From: Candidatus Acetothermia bacterium
GTDB lineage: Bacteria; Bipolaricaulota; Bipolaricaulia; RBG-16-55-9; JANLFV01
Direction of reading: 5' to 3'
NCBI GenBank assembly: GCA_024653345.1
Contig: JANLFV010000023.1
Span: forward strand, 1-10,260
DNA length: 10,260 bases
The notes under the pieces are model-generated. The model did not search any database, was not told the DNA's origin, and saw only the letters and a program-made list of their open reading frames with translations. This document shows, piece after piece, positions 1 to 6,344 of the stretch; position 1 is the stretch's first letter; the number at the start of each line of letters is the position of its first letter. The position numbers and the translations under genes are program-made.

Positions 1-52
1 TTGGACCTTACCCCTCCCTAACAGAGGTGTCCAATCCGAGGGGTCCACTACA
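1..52 (-). mobile_element. End of an IS3-like insertion sequence (body to the left, outside the window)
   Basis: Read on the minus strand, positions 52 to 28 give a 25-base terminus starting TGTAGTGGACCCCT and ending TTGGACA. It matches the terminus at 10209-10233 at 21 of 25 positions by eye, and both are followed by CCTCTG and then TAGGGAGG, which looks like the ribosome binding site of a transposase gene just inside the element. Termini of the form TG...GGACCCC...TTGGACA are typical of IS3-family elements (family knowledge). The transposase itself is outside the window, so the family call is inferred from the end only. The inner DNA starts at about 53. Confidence 0.6.
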
Positions 53-376
53 CTTCGCTCAGCCCATGGTCGGTGTCTACAGTCTCTCCTGGCTCTCTGC
101 TCCCCTTTCTCATGGTGGGAGACTCTTCCCCACCTTCCACCGGGTTGATCTGTTCACAGCCCTCGGCCTCGGATTCCATCTCTCCCCAAGCCTCTCAATC
201 CACGGCCTGCTGGGCTTCCCCATCGGCTGGGATCGTGTTTACACTGCCATCGTTATCGGATTCTCTCTCCGGCTCTAAGGAAGATTCTCGGGGATACGGC
301 GATGACTCTTAGTCGAGCATGTCGATGCCAGATGGGGTAGGAGTTCAAGCTCCGCGGCGAGGCTCTTGGGCCGCCC
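53..376. other. Gene-poor stretch next to the IS end
   Basis: No reading frame here looks like a complete gene. On the minus strand, between about 280 and 50, two frames give locally protein-like sequence (one contains GKPSRPWIERLGERWNP, another GSREPGETVDTDHGLSEV), but each is interrupted by stops and none has a start with a ribosome binding site. This may be a decayed gene fragment cut by the IS, or chance. Two overlapping plus-strand frames starting at 27 and 73 are low-complexity Ser/Leu/Pro translations and are not called. Confidence 0.4.
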
Positions 377-411
377 TTGATCGGCCAGATAGGCAGCTAT
401 ATGATTGGCCA
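377..411 (+). promoter_or_regulatory. Promoter and candidate operator of the toxin-antitoxin pair
   Basis: A -35 box TTGATC (377-382) is followed after 17 bases by a -10 box TATGAT (400-405), predicting transcription from about 412, just ahead of the antitoxin start. A near-perfect direct repeat, TGATCGGCCA (378-387) and TGATTGGCCA (402-411), spaced 24 bases start to start, overlaps both boxes. Type II antitoxins of the Phd family usually repress their own promoter, so these are candidate operator half-sites; that role is inference. Confidence 0.5.
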
Positions 412-425
412 TGGTGATAACCATG

Positions 426-683
426 ATGAAGACGGTCTCGATCACGGAGGCGAAGAACAAGCTGACCCAACTGGTCCGCGAGGTGGAGCAGGGGCTTGAG
501 GTGACCATCACTAAAGATGATCGGCCCGCCGCTATACTCATCTCCTGGGATGAGTATGCGGCGATAAAGCGCCGAATAGCCGCCGCCCGCCTACGAGAAT
601 TGCGGGATGAGCTGGAAGGGTCCGGCTTGGATGCCGCGGAGATCTATAGAGAATCTCGCAGGCAATTGGAGGAGCGACCTTGA
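426..683 (+). CDS. Type II toxin-antitoxin system antitoxin, Phd/YefM family
   Basis: The predicted 85-residue protein begins MKTVSITEAKNKLTQLVREV, which matches the N-terminal signature of Phd/YefM antitoxins (a beta strand and helix carrying the DNA-binding dimer fold), followed by a TITKDDRPAAILISWDEY segment typical of the family's second half. The C-terminal part, from about residue 55, is a charged helix (RRIAAARLRELRDELEG) of the kind that wraps the toxin. Family members neutralise the partner toxin and repress the operon. The start at 426 is chosen because GGTGAT (413-418), complementary to the 16S tail, lies 7 bases upstream and the family consensus starts there; ATG 423, ATG 411 or TTG 405 are alternatives. 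The stop overlaps the start of the PIN toxin, showing translational coupling. Length and motifs are normal for the family. Confidence 0.85.
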   Translation: MKTVSITEAKNKLTQLVREVEQGLEVTITKDDRPAAILISWDEYAAIKRRIAAARLRELRDELEGSGLDAAEIYRESRRQLEERP

Positions 684-1156
684 TCCCCATCGTCGCCGAT
701 GCCAGCGCCCTCCTCCCCGCTTGGCTGCCAGCAGAGCGCTATCAGGCCCATGCCGATCGCTTAATCGATCTCCATGCAAAGGGGAAGATCCAGTTATGCG
801 GCCCGTCGCTGCTCCCTCAGGAGATCCTAAACGGCTTGTATCTCGCTGTCCGGGGCAAGGCCGGCAGCCCCTCGCGGCTGACTCGGGAAGGGGTAGGGGA
901 GCGCTGGAAGCTCTTCCAGCAGCTCCAGATCCAGATCAGGGATATTGCCGATCTAGCCGAGAGGATCCTCGAGCTCTCCCTCACCTACAAGCGGCCTAGC
1001 ATCTATGACATGGCTTATATAGCCCTGGCAGAGAGCTTAGGAGCGGTCATGGTCACGGCGGATGAGAGGCTCTTGAACGCCGTTGGGAAAGAGCTAGCGT
1101 GGGTCCAGGCTCCTTGGGAATTCAAGCTGCTCGGACCCGGACGGAGCCGCCTATGA
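680..1156 (+). CDS. PIN-domain toxin (VapC-like ribonuclease)
   Basis: This 158-residue protein has the PIN nuclease layout: VADASALL near the N-terminus (Asp7), Glu48 in LLPQEILNGL, Asp110 in SIYDMAYIALAE and Asp128 in VTADERLL. These four acidic residues are the metal-binding site of PIN toxins, which cleave RNA (often tRNA or rRNA) and are inhibited by the antitoxin. The start is TTG at 680, overlapping the antitoxin's TGA by four bases, with GGAGGAG at 668-674 five bases upstream; this good ribosome binding site decides the start. The family is usually about 130-150 residues, so length is normal. The pair forms a two-gene operon. Phd antitoxins paired with PIN toxins are a common arrangement. 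The exact RNA target cannot be told from sequence. Confidence 0.88.
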   Translation: MIPIVADASALLPAWLPAERYQAHADRLIDLHAKGKIQLCGPSLLPQEILNGLYLAVRGKAGSPSRLTREGVGERWKLFQQLQIQIRDIADLAERILELSLTYKRPSIYDMAYIALAESLGAVMVTADERLLNAVGKELAWVQAPWEFKLLGPGRSRL

Positions 1157-1163
1157 GGGGAAT

Positions 1164-1205
1164 TTGACCTGGTTAGCATCTCCTGTAGACTCAGGATAAC
1201 AGGAG
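1164..1205 (+). promoter_or_regulatory. Putative promoter and leader hairpin before the MBL-fold gene
   Basis: TTGACC (1164-1169) and TAGACT (1186-1191), 16 bases apart, form a possible promoter. A perfect 7-bp inverted repeat, CTCCTGT (1180-1186) and ACAGGAG (1199-1205), with a 12-base loop ends five bases before the ribosome binding site of the next gene. No T-run follows, so it is not a classical terminator of the toxin operon. It could be a leader structure or simply chance. Confidence 0.3.
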
Positions 1206-1223
1206 CAATTGAGGAGGTTTACT

Positions 1224-1901
1224 ATGCCTGGCAAGGAGACGAAGCACAATGGGTTGACCATCAGGTGGATCGGGCACTCGACGGTCCAGCTCAAGGACCC
1301 CAAGGGGAGGGTCATCTACATCGACCCCTTCTCCAAGGTCCTGAAGGGGGACGAGGAGAAGGCCGACCTGATCGTGAGCACCCACGCCCACTTCGACCAC
1401 TTCGATCCCGGGGCGATCAATCGGCTCATCAAGCCGGGGACGGAGGTCGTGGCCAAGAAGGGCTGCAACCTCAAGGAGGTCAAGGCCGCCAAGGCCCAAG
1501 AGCTGGAGGTCGGCCAGGAGCTGGAAGCTCAGGGCATCAAGCTCAAGGCCGTCCATGCCTACAACACCCACCGGTTCCGCTCCCCCGGGGAGCCCTTCCA
1601 CCCCAAGGGCTTCGGGATGGGGGTGATCCTCGAGCTCGCGGGGAAGCGGCTTTACTACGCCGGGGACACCGACTCGATCCCGGAGATGGCGGCCCTCAAG
1701 CAGGAGGCCCTGGACCTGGCCTTCCTCCCGATCGGCGGGACCTACACTATGGATGTCCCCGAGGCGGCCGAGGCAGCGAGGACGATCGCCCCGAAGGTCG
1801 TGGTCCCCACCCATTACAACCTCCTGCCGGAGACGAGGGCCGACCCCGAGGACTTCAAGAGGAGGCTGGCCGGGACGGGGATCGAGGTCCGGGTCTTATA
1901 G
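1224..1901 (+). CDS. Metallo-beta-lactamase-fold hydrolase (UlaG/UPF0173-like)
   Basis: The predicted 225-residue cytoplasmic protein has the metal-binding signature HAHFDH at residues 54-59 within VSTHAHFDHFD, preceded by the WIGHSTVQL and IYIDPF strands typical of the UlaG-like branch. Further expected ligands follow: His111 and His116, the AGDTD motif (Asp148) and PTHYN near the C-terminus (His197). The family hydrolyses lactones, phosphodiesters or similar substrates using two metal ions; the substrate here cannot be assigned, and the UlaG (ascorbate-6-phosphate lactonase) label only marks the subfamily. The start at ATG 1224 is preferred over TTG 1209 because GAGGAGG (1211-1217) sits six bases upstream of it. 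The following small gene starts 21 bases after the stop, suggesting a shared transcript. Full length, with no missing ligand seen. Confidence 0.88.
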   Translation: MPGKETKHNGLTIRWIGHSTVQLKDPKGRVIYIDPFSKVLKGDEEKADLIVSTHAHFDHFDPGAINRLIKPGTEVVAKKGCNLKEVKAAKAQELEVGQELEAQGIKLKAVHAYNTHRFRSPGEPFHPKGFGMGVILELAGKRLYYAGDTDSIPEMAALKQEALDLAFLPIGGTYTMDVPEAAEAARTIAPKVVVPTHYNLLPETRADPEDFKRRLAGTGIEVRVL

Positions 1902-1922
1902 AACCAGGAGGTGAGCGAGCCG

Positions 1923-2147
1923 ATGCCGCCGGAGTTCACGCGGTTCCTCTTCCGGGTGAAGGACCCCGAGATCGAGCGTGAGGCCCGAAGGATGGTCGAG
2001 CACTTCGGGATCGACGACATCGAGATCCGCCGGGACGACACGATCAAGGACGCCTGGCTCGAGGACTACGAGCGGCGAAAGACGATCTACGGCCTGGAGG
2101 AGATCGAGGAATACCTCCAGAAGCTCGTCTCCGGGGAGCTCGACTGA
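1923..2147 (+). CDS. Small conserved-looking protein of unknown function
   Basis: A 74-residue, highly charged protein that I do not recognise. It starts MPPEFTRFLFRVKDPEIERE, contains a middle segment HFGIDDIEIRRDD and ends with an amphipathic helix-like stretch GLEEIEEYLQKLVSGELD. No signal peptide, membrane segment or cysteine is present, so it should be soluble and cytoplasmic. AGGAGGTGA at 1906-1914 places the best start at ATG 1923, eight to nine bases downstream; GTG 1911 is in frame but lies directly against the Shine-Dalgarno sequence and is less likely. It follows the MBL-fold hydrolase by 21 bases on the same strand, so the two are probably co-transcribed and may work together. Codon use matches the upstream gene, supporting a real gene. 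Confidence 0.7.
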   Translation: MPPEFTRFLFRVKDPEIEREARRMVEHFGIDDIEIRRDDTIKDAWLEDYERRKTIYGLEEIEEYLQKLVSGELD

Positions 2148-2264
2148 TATATCTCAAGCACTTGAAAAGCCGGGTCTTCCATGCTATCGTATTTTTCGAG
2201 GAGGCTCATGCTCGGCTCAGGGGGCCGGGCAGAGAAGAAGGCTACGCGATAAGATTTGCTTGTC

Positions 2265-2419
2265 ATTCAACCGATAACCCCTACGACAAGGCTTCCTTCC
2301 CCGCCCGACCCCGCCGGACAAGGCAAGATGAGAGTCCAATCTCCCCGTGGCCTGTCGCTAAGGGCACCGTCTGGCAGGGGAGCGTTTCATGAATATTGGA
2401 TTGCAAGACCTGACCCCTC
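2265..2419 (-). repeat. ~155-bp dispersed repeat, copy A (inverted relative to copy B)
   Basis: Read on the minus strand, this segment starts GAGGGGTCAGGTCTTGCAA and ends GGTTATCGGTTGAAT. It aligns along its full length with 5396-5549 on the plus strand, with one single-base gap and about 78% identity counted by eye; the first 19 bases are identical and the last 22 differ at two positions. Conserved ends with a diverged middle suggest a small mobile element, possibly a non-autonomous relative of IS200/IS605 or REP-associated transposase elements (inference). The flanking DNA on either side (2148-2264 and 2420-2504) contains no gene I can support. Confidence 0.75.
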
Positions 2420-2504
2420 GCCGGGTGCGCTGGGAAACCAAGGGCCCCGAGGCTTACTGCGCCCCGGGGCCCCTCCTATTCCCTCCTGGTCTGCCCCCTC
2501 ACCT

Positions 2505-2543
2505 CACCCTCTCCCTCGAGGGGAGAGGGCTGGGGAGAGGGTG
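2505..2543. repeat. GC-rich interspersed palindrome downstream of the surface-protein gene
   Basis: CCCTCTCCC (2507-2515) and GGGAGAGGG (2521-2529) form a perfect 9-bp stem with a TCGAG loop, and a second GGGGAGAGGGTG arm (2532-2543) can pair with CACCCTCTCCC instead. It lies 13-50 bases beyond the stop of the minus-strand surface-protein gene, so it could end or stabilise that transcript. Such CCCTCTCCC...GGGAGAGGG units are widespread intergenic repeats in many GC-rich bacteria. No U-tract is seen. Confidence 0.55.
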
Positions 2544-2555
2544 GCATCTACTCTA

Positions 2556-5152
2556 CTACCTCAAGATTACTAGCTTGCGCACCTCGCTGCGCACGACGCT
2601 CCCGTCATAGCCCTTGACGGTCACGACATAGAGGTAGACCCCGTTCGCCAGGGGCTTGCCCACCGACCCCGCTGCCAGGGGGACCACCAGGGCGCTCCCC
2701 TTGCCCGTGCGGTCCACCAGCGCTCGACCCGCGAGGTCGAAGAGCTGGAGCTGGATCGAGGCGATACCCGAGCCGTAGGCCTCCACGCGCAGTTGGTCGC
2801 CCTGCAGCTCGGCCCGGATGCCTCTAGTTCCACCGGCCCGACACTGGCCGAGGTCACCACACCACAAGCAAGCCAGATGTTGAAGTAGGGCGCGAATGCT
2901 GTCACTTGAGGCTGGCCAGCCGCGACCTGGGTCAAGACAGAGAAGCTAGCCCTCCTGCCGTTCTTGATCGTGCGGGGGAGAGTAGGACTGACCCGCACGA
3001 TGGTGAACTTCTCATCGGGCTGGGGCGCGAAGGCATTTTGAGGTACAACAAGTGGCGCACCGCTGTTGTTGATGATGACTACAACGATGGTTCTGGTCGC
3101 GGCCCTCCTGGCAGTCGGCCGGGACGTGACCCTGCTAGGGATCGAGTAAGCCGTCACACCGAAACAGCCATCTCCACCGCGCAGGAGAGGGGTAGGATCG
3201 TTGAAGTCATCGATCCCGTCGCCGTCTGTGTCTTTCTTCGTCGGATCGGTCTCGGTGACGCCGCGATCCTTGGGGTTCTCGTCGCCATCGAGGTCCTCGC
3301 CATTCCGCCCCGACTTAGAGATGGTGGTGCAAGCTGTCCCGGTCGGCAAGGAGGCGCTCCCGTCGCAGAGGCCGTCATTGTTGCTGTCAGGGTCATTCGG
3401 ATCGGTCTCACCTGGATCCACCTTCCCGTTGTGGTTCCCATCCTCCCCGTCAAGCAGGCCGTCATTGTCGCTGTCGGAGTCGAGCGGATCGGTGGTCGTG
3501 CTGCGGTCTTGGTCACCGTCGCCGCCCATCTCGAGCGTGTCGATCAAGCCATCGTTGTCCGTATCAGTGATCCCATTGAGACCACACATCACCCCCGGCG
3601 GCACCTCCATCCTCACCCAGGGGTCGAAGTCCACATTTCCTTGAGTCGCGTCGCATCCGGTGTTCCCCGGCCCGGCGGTGCAGCCCCACCAGTTGTGCTC
3701 GGCGTTAACTACTACGGATGTCAGGTTGTTCTGCATCCCTACCCCATTGCCCACAATGTTGTTGCAGTGAAAGACGTTGCCAGCGCCTGCGTCATTCTTA
3801 ATCCAAACGCCAAACTGGGTGTTATTTTGGATGTTGTTGCCAGTCACAGTTGTATTGTTGACACCTTCTCCGATTGTCAGACCACCGGGATTAGCATCAT
3901 TGCCTGTGTTGTTGTTAATGGTATTCCCGCTTACGGTCACGTTGCCAGTCCTCACCAGCACTATCCCCGATCCCCCGTTGCCCGTTGTGGTATTGCCGTC
4001 GATGGTAACACCGCTCGAATCTAGTAGGGCAATGCCATTGGTGGTGCGGCCGGAGACGGTGTTGCTAGAAACGGTCCCGCCGCTTAGCCATGCTAACTGC
4101 ATTCCGTTGTCAGTCCCAATGCCAACCGTATTCCCGGACACGGTCAGGTTGGTGAGCATGTTCGCTGCATTCCCACCAGCACTCCATATGTTGCCGGGCC
4201 CCACGGTGTTGTTCGTAATCTGAACATTGGAGCTCTTGCTGTATCCGATGCCGATCGAGGTGCAAGTGTTGCCATGGATTACCGTGCCGCTATTGTCGGT
4301 CCAAGCAGCCGGCGAAGGCCACGCCCCCACGTAGATGCCCTTATCGGCGATGGTGTTGTCCCGGATCACATTGACTGTGCTCGGATAGGGATAGCCGACC
4401 TCGGTGGGGGTTGAACCATCGTAGACGGAGATGCAGGCCCAATGATCGGTCTTGCCCGTCAGAGCTGCGACTTGGTTGTTCTCGATGACGTTGCCGCTGG
4501 AATGCCAAATGTACACGGCGTGCCACACGTCGTCGAACACGCAGTTCCGGACGATGTTGTTGTTCTTTCCAAGGTTGTATGAATCTCCAGGGGCCACGCC
4601 GCCGATCATCACGCCCGCCGTGTTATATGTATTCGGCGTGAAGTCGTACGGCCGCCGGATCTTGAATCCCTCAATGGTCACGCCGGATGCCACGATCATC
4701 ACCGCGCTCGGCGAGGCCGATGTGCCAGGATTGAACCCACCCGTTTGGTTCGGAGGTGAAGCCGTCCAGACCCCGCCCGTCAGTCGCTGGATCCTCCACC
4801 AGTCCATCCAGCCGGGGAAAGTGCTCTGGAGGATCGTGTTCGCCGGATCGGAGTCCACCGCCCGAATCGTGAGGTTGTCCTTCCATACTACAATCCCTTG
4901 GGCATAGTAGTGGCTGCCCCAGCCAGGCGGGGTGACCTCAATCTGCGGATCATAGGTTCCCGGATAAACCAGGATAGTGTCGCCTGCGGCGGCGTCGTTG
5001 ATCGCCGCCTGAAGAGTGGTATAGCAAGGGTTATTCTCGCCACAAACCCCATCGTCATCAACGTAGAGCGTAGCCTGCGCCCACGCCGGCACCGTCCCGA
5101 GGACCAACAACGCAAGCGCGAAGATACCTACTCCTAACGCCCATCTCCTCAT
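2556..5152 (-). CDS. Secreted right-handed beta-helix protein with TSP3-like calcium repeats and C-terminal anchoring-type domain; frameshifted
   Basis: A signal peptide (MRRWALGVGIFALALLVLG, cleavage after AWA near residue 25) is followed by a pectate-lyase-like parallel beta-helix of about 480 residues (TLQAAINDAAAGDTILVYPG, then many GNT/NNT turns such as VTVSGNTINNNTG). Residues 528-655 hold Asp-rich thrombospondin-type-3-like repeats (DTDNDGLIDTLE, DSDSDNDGLLDGEDG, DTDGDGIDDFND) expected to bind calcium, then an Ig-like segment. The uninterrupted frame ends at 2621 with 66 low-quality Arg/Ser/Trp-rich residues; the true continuation is one frame over, from about 2820 to the TAG at 2556, encoding GIRAELQGDQLRVEAYG...VRKLVILR, a FlgD/T9SS-type C-terminal domain. 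Restoring one G at 2820-2824 (GAGGC to GAGGGC) gives 865 residues. AAGGAGG at 5162-5169 supports the start. Ligand and exact location (cell surface) are inferred. Confidence 0.82.
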
Positions 5153-5299
5153 CCCGGGGTCCCTCCTTTCATGGTCTCATTCTTTTCTCGACTCCCTCCA
5201 CGCTCGCCTAATCGCAACCTCGATCTCCCACCTCCCTTCCTCTTGGGCCCAGCCAGCTTGAGCCCCCGGTGCGGCTCAGAGCCCCAACCATGCCAAGAG

Positions 5300-5329
5300 A
5301 CTATAACACATAATGGCCAGTGAAGTTAA
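5300..5329 (-). promoter_or_regulatory. Promoter of the beta-helix surface-protein gene
   Basis: On the minus strand, TTAACT (5329-5324) and TATAGT (5305-5300) are separated by 18 bases, a reasonable sigma-70-type pair (4/6 and 5/6 to consensus). Transcription would start near 5293 and give an untranslated leader of about 140 bases before the ATG at 5152. No other strong pair was seen in the upstream gap on this strand. Confidence 0.45.
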
Positions 5330-5395
5330 GAGCGGCTCACTAAGTGCTCTCTGGATTGAAATCGAGGGCAAGCGACGCCAGACTAGGTGAGACGT

Positions 5396-5549
5396 GAGGG
5401 GTCAGGTCTTGCAACACAACATCTATGAAAGACTTTCCTGACGGACGGTGTCTTTGGCAACAGGCCACGGACACACTGAACTACCACCTGGCCTTGCCCG
5501 GCTGGCTCGGGCAAGGGGGAAGCCTTGTCGCGGGGGTTATCGGTTGAAT
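5396..5549 (+). repeat. ~155-bp dispersed repeat, copy B
   Basis: This 154-bp segment begins GAGGGGTCAGGTCTTGCAA and ends GGTTATCGGTTGAAT, and is the partner of copy A at 2265-2419 in opposite orientation. The two copies lie on either side of the surface-protein gene (2556-5152), with copy B in its upstream region about 70 bases beyond the predicted -35 box. A 71-codon open frame from 5448 crosses it but looks like chance and is not called. A further repeat-end motif follows 14 bases after the copy ends. Confidence 0.75.
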
Positions 5550-5563
5550 ACTGCGGGCAAGGA

Positions 5564-5578
5564 GGTCAGGTCTTGCAA
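5564..5578 (+). repeat. Isolated repeat-end motif GGTCAGGTCTTGCAA
   Basis: The 15-base motif is identical to the inner part of the start of copies A and B, but the sequence after it does not continue to match the ~155-bp element. It may be the start of a different or decayed element, or a target/scar of the same mobile family. It is the third of four such motifs in the window (2401-2415 minus, 5400-5414, 5564-5578, 6168-6182). Confidence 0.6.
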
Positions 5579-5912
5579 TGCAGCATCCGCTCAACCTTTG
5601 AGACCTCGGCGGGCTGATGAAGAGGTGAGGACGGGGCAGAGCAGCACGAGAACCAGCTTATAATCGCAGTCCTGGCTTCTGCAGCGCGGCTGGGCAGGTT
5701 TCCCGCTGAGCTTATGTTGCTCTGTAGGTCGAACTTTGGGCAGAAGGCAAGGGGAGGTGTGCCTGCCGCAGGGCGCGAAGAGGCGATCAGCCAGGAGCTG
5801 AGAACCAAAGGACTTGGAGGAGCATGAAACGGTCTCAGAAATTAGCCTTCCGCGCTCAGCTATCAGCTGAAGGCAGGGACTCATCCCCCAAAGGAAAGCT
5901 AAGTCCTGCCAT
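5579..5912. other. Gene-poor gap with a possible coding remnant
   Basis: No complete gene is supported. One plus-strand frame, about 5625-5826, reads ENQLIIAVLASAARLGRF and later AAGREEAISQELRTKGLGGA before a stop, which looks somewhat protein-like but has no ribosome binding site or good start; it may be a remnant. A 128-codon minus-strand frame (5591-5977) has no convincing composition and overlaps the promoter and start of the next gene, so I treat it as chance. Confidence 0.35.
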
Positions 5913-5941
5913 TGGACAATGAGAGGATCGGCTGCTAGAAT
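5913..5941 (+). promoter_or_regulatory. Promoter of the antitoxin-like gene
   Basis: TGGACA (5913-5918) and TAGAAT (5936-5941) are each 5/6 matches to the sigma-70 consensus with the ideal 17-base spacer. Transcription would start near 5948, giving a short leader that contains the GGAGGAG ribosome binding site (5951-5957) of the gene starting at 5967. This also argues against the in-frame upstream ATG at 5919, which lies inside the promoter. Confidence 0.55.
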
Positions 5942-5966
5942 CTGGCCGTGGGAGGAGATAGAGGCC

Positions 5967-6344
5967 ATGGCTACCAAGACGGTGGAAGAACTTTACAACC
6001 AGGTGGTGCGGCGCCTCCCGGTGAAAGAGCGCCTGCAGCTAGCCGCCTTGATCCTCAACGGTGTCATCCCGGCCTTCGTGGAGGAGAGCGAGGCGTGGAG
6101 TGAAGAAGATCTGCGTGACCTGACACGAGCCTCCTTAGAATATGCCGCGCAAGCCCGGTGGTGTCAGGCTCAGGTCTTGCAATCCAACACACCGTCGCCC
6201 ATATCCTCATCCCTGGGGCCGCTGGGGTTGAGCAGAGTCGGCAGATGCGCGGGTGTGCAAGTTGGCAGGGAAAGGCTTTCAAGGGGTAAGGCCTCGTCCG
6301 GCTCCGCCTTGCTCACTGAGTCCCGGGCCGCGGCTCGGGGTTGA
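5967..6344 (+). pseudogene. Antitoxin-like small protein with 3' end replaced by a repeat
   Basis: The first about 65 residues look like a real protein: MATKTVEELYNQVVRRLPVK, then ERLQLAALILNGVIPAF, and EAWSEEDLRDLTRASLEYAA. This resembles short helical proteins of about 70-80 residues that commonly sit beside PIN or other toxins (an impression, not a firm family assignment). After EYAAQARW the frame enters the repeat-end motif at 6167-6182 and becomes Ser/Gly/Arg-rich sequence with no character, running on to 6344 and overlapping the 3' end of the convergent OsmC gene. The natural C-terminus, expected within about 10 residues, appears to have been lost by insertion or rearrangement. Start at ATG 5967 is supported by GGAGGAG nine bases upstream and the promoter before it. 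No toxin gene follows. Confidence 0.6.
6167..6182 (+). repeat. Repeat-end motif GGCTCAGGTCTTGCAA at the break in the antitoxin-like gene
   Basis: This differs from the motif at 5564-5578 only in its first bases and is followed by TCCAACAC, similar to the bases after the motif in copies A and B. Beyond that no similarity to the ~155-bp element is seen. Its position exactly where the antitoxin-like coding sequence loses its character suggests it marks the junction of an insertion or deletion. Confidence 0.55.

Noticed and set aside
1265-1981. 238-codon frame overlapping the MBL-fold gene in another phase
   Set aside because: Gly/Arg/Pro-rich out-of-frame shadow in GC-rich coding DNA; the other frame has all catalytic residues.
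2162-2392. 76-codon plus-strand frame with a TTG start after the small unknown gene
   Set aside because: The last half lies in repeat copy A, no ribosome binding site precedes it, and the N-terminal part has no convincing motif.
3154-3516. Possible CRISPR or tandem DNA repeat in the Asp-rich section
   Set aside because: The periodicity comes from protein-level calcium-binding repeats within a coding frame; spacers and identical DNA repeats are absent.
2906-4024. 372-codon open frame on the plus strand inside the surface-protein gene
   Set aside because: It is antisense to a well-supported protein with signal peptide and repeats. Its Val/Arg-rich composition is what the complement of Asn/Thr/Asp-rich codons gives.
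5448-5663. 71-codon frame across repeat copy B
   Set aside because: Its sequence follows the repeat and then changes character; copy A does not conserve an equivalent clean reading frame with a start.
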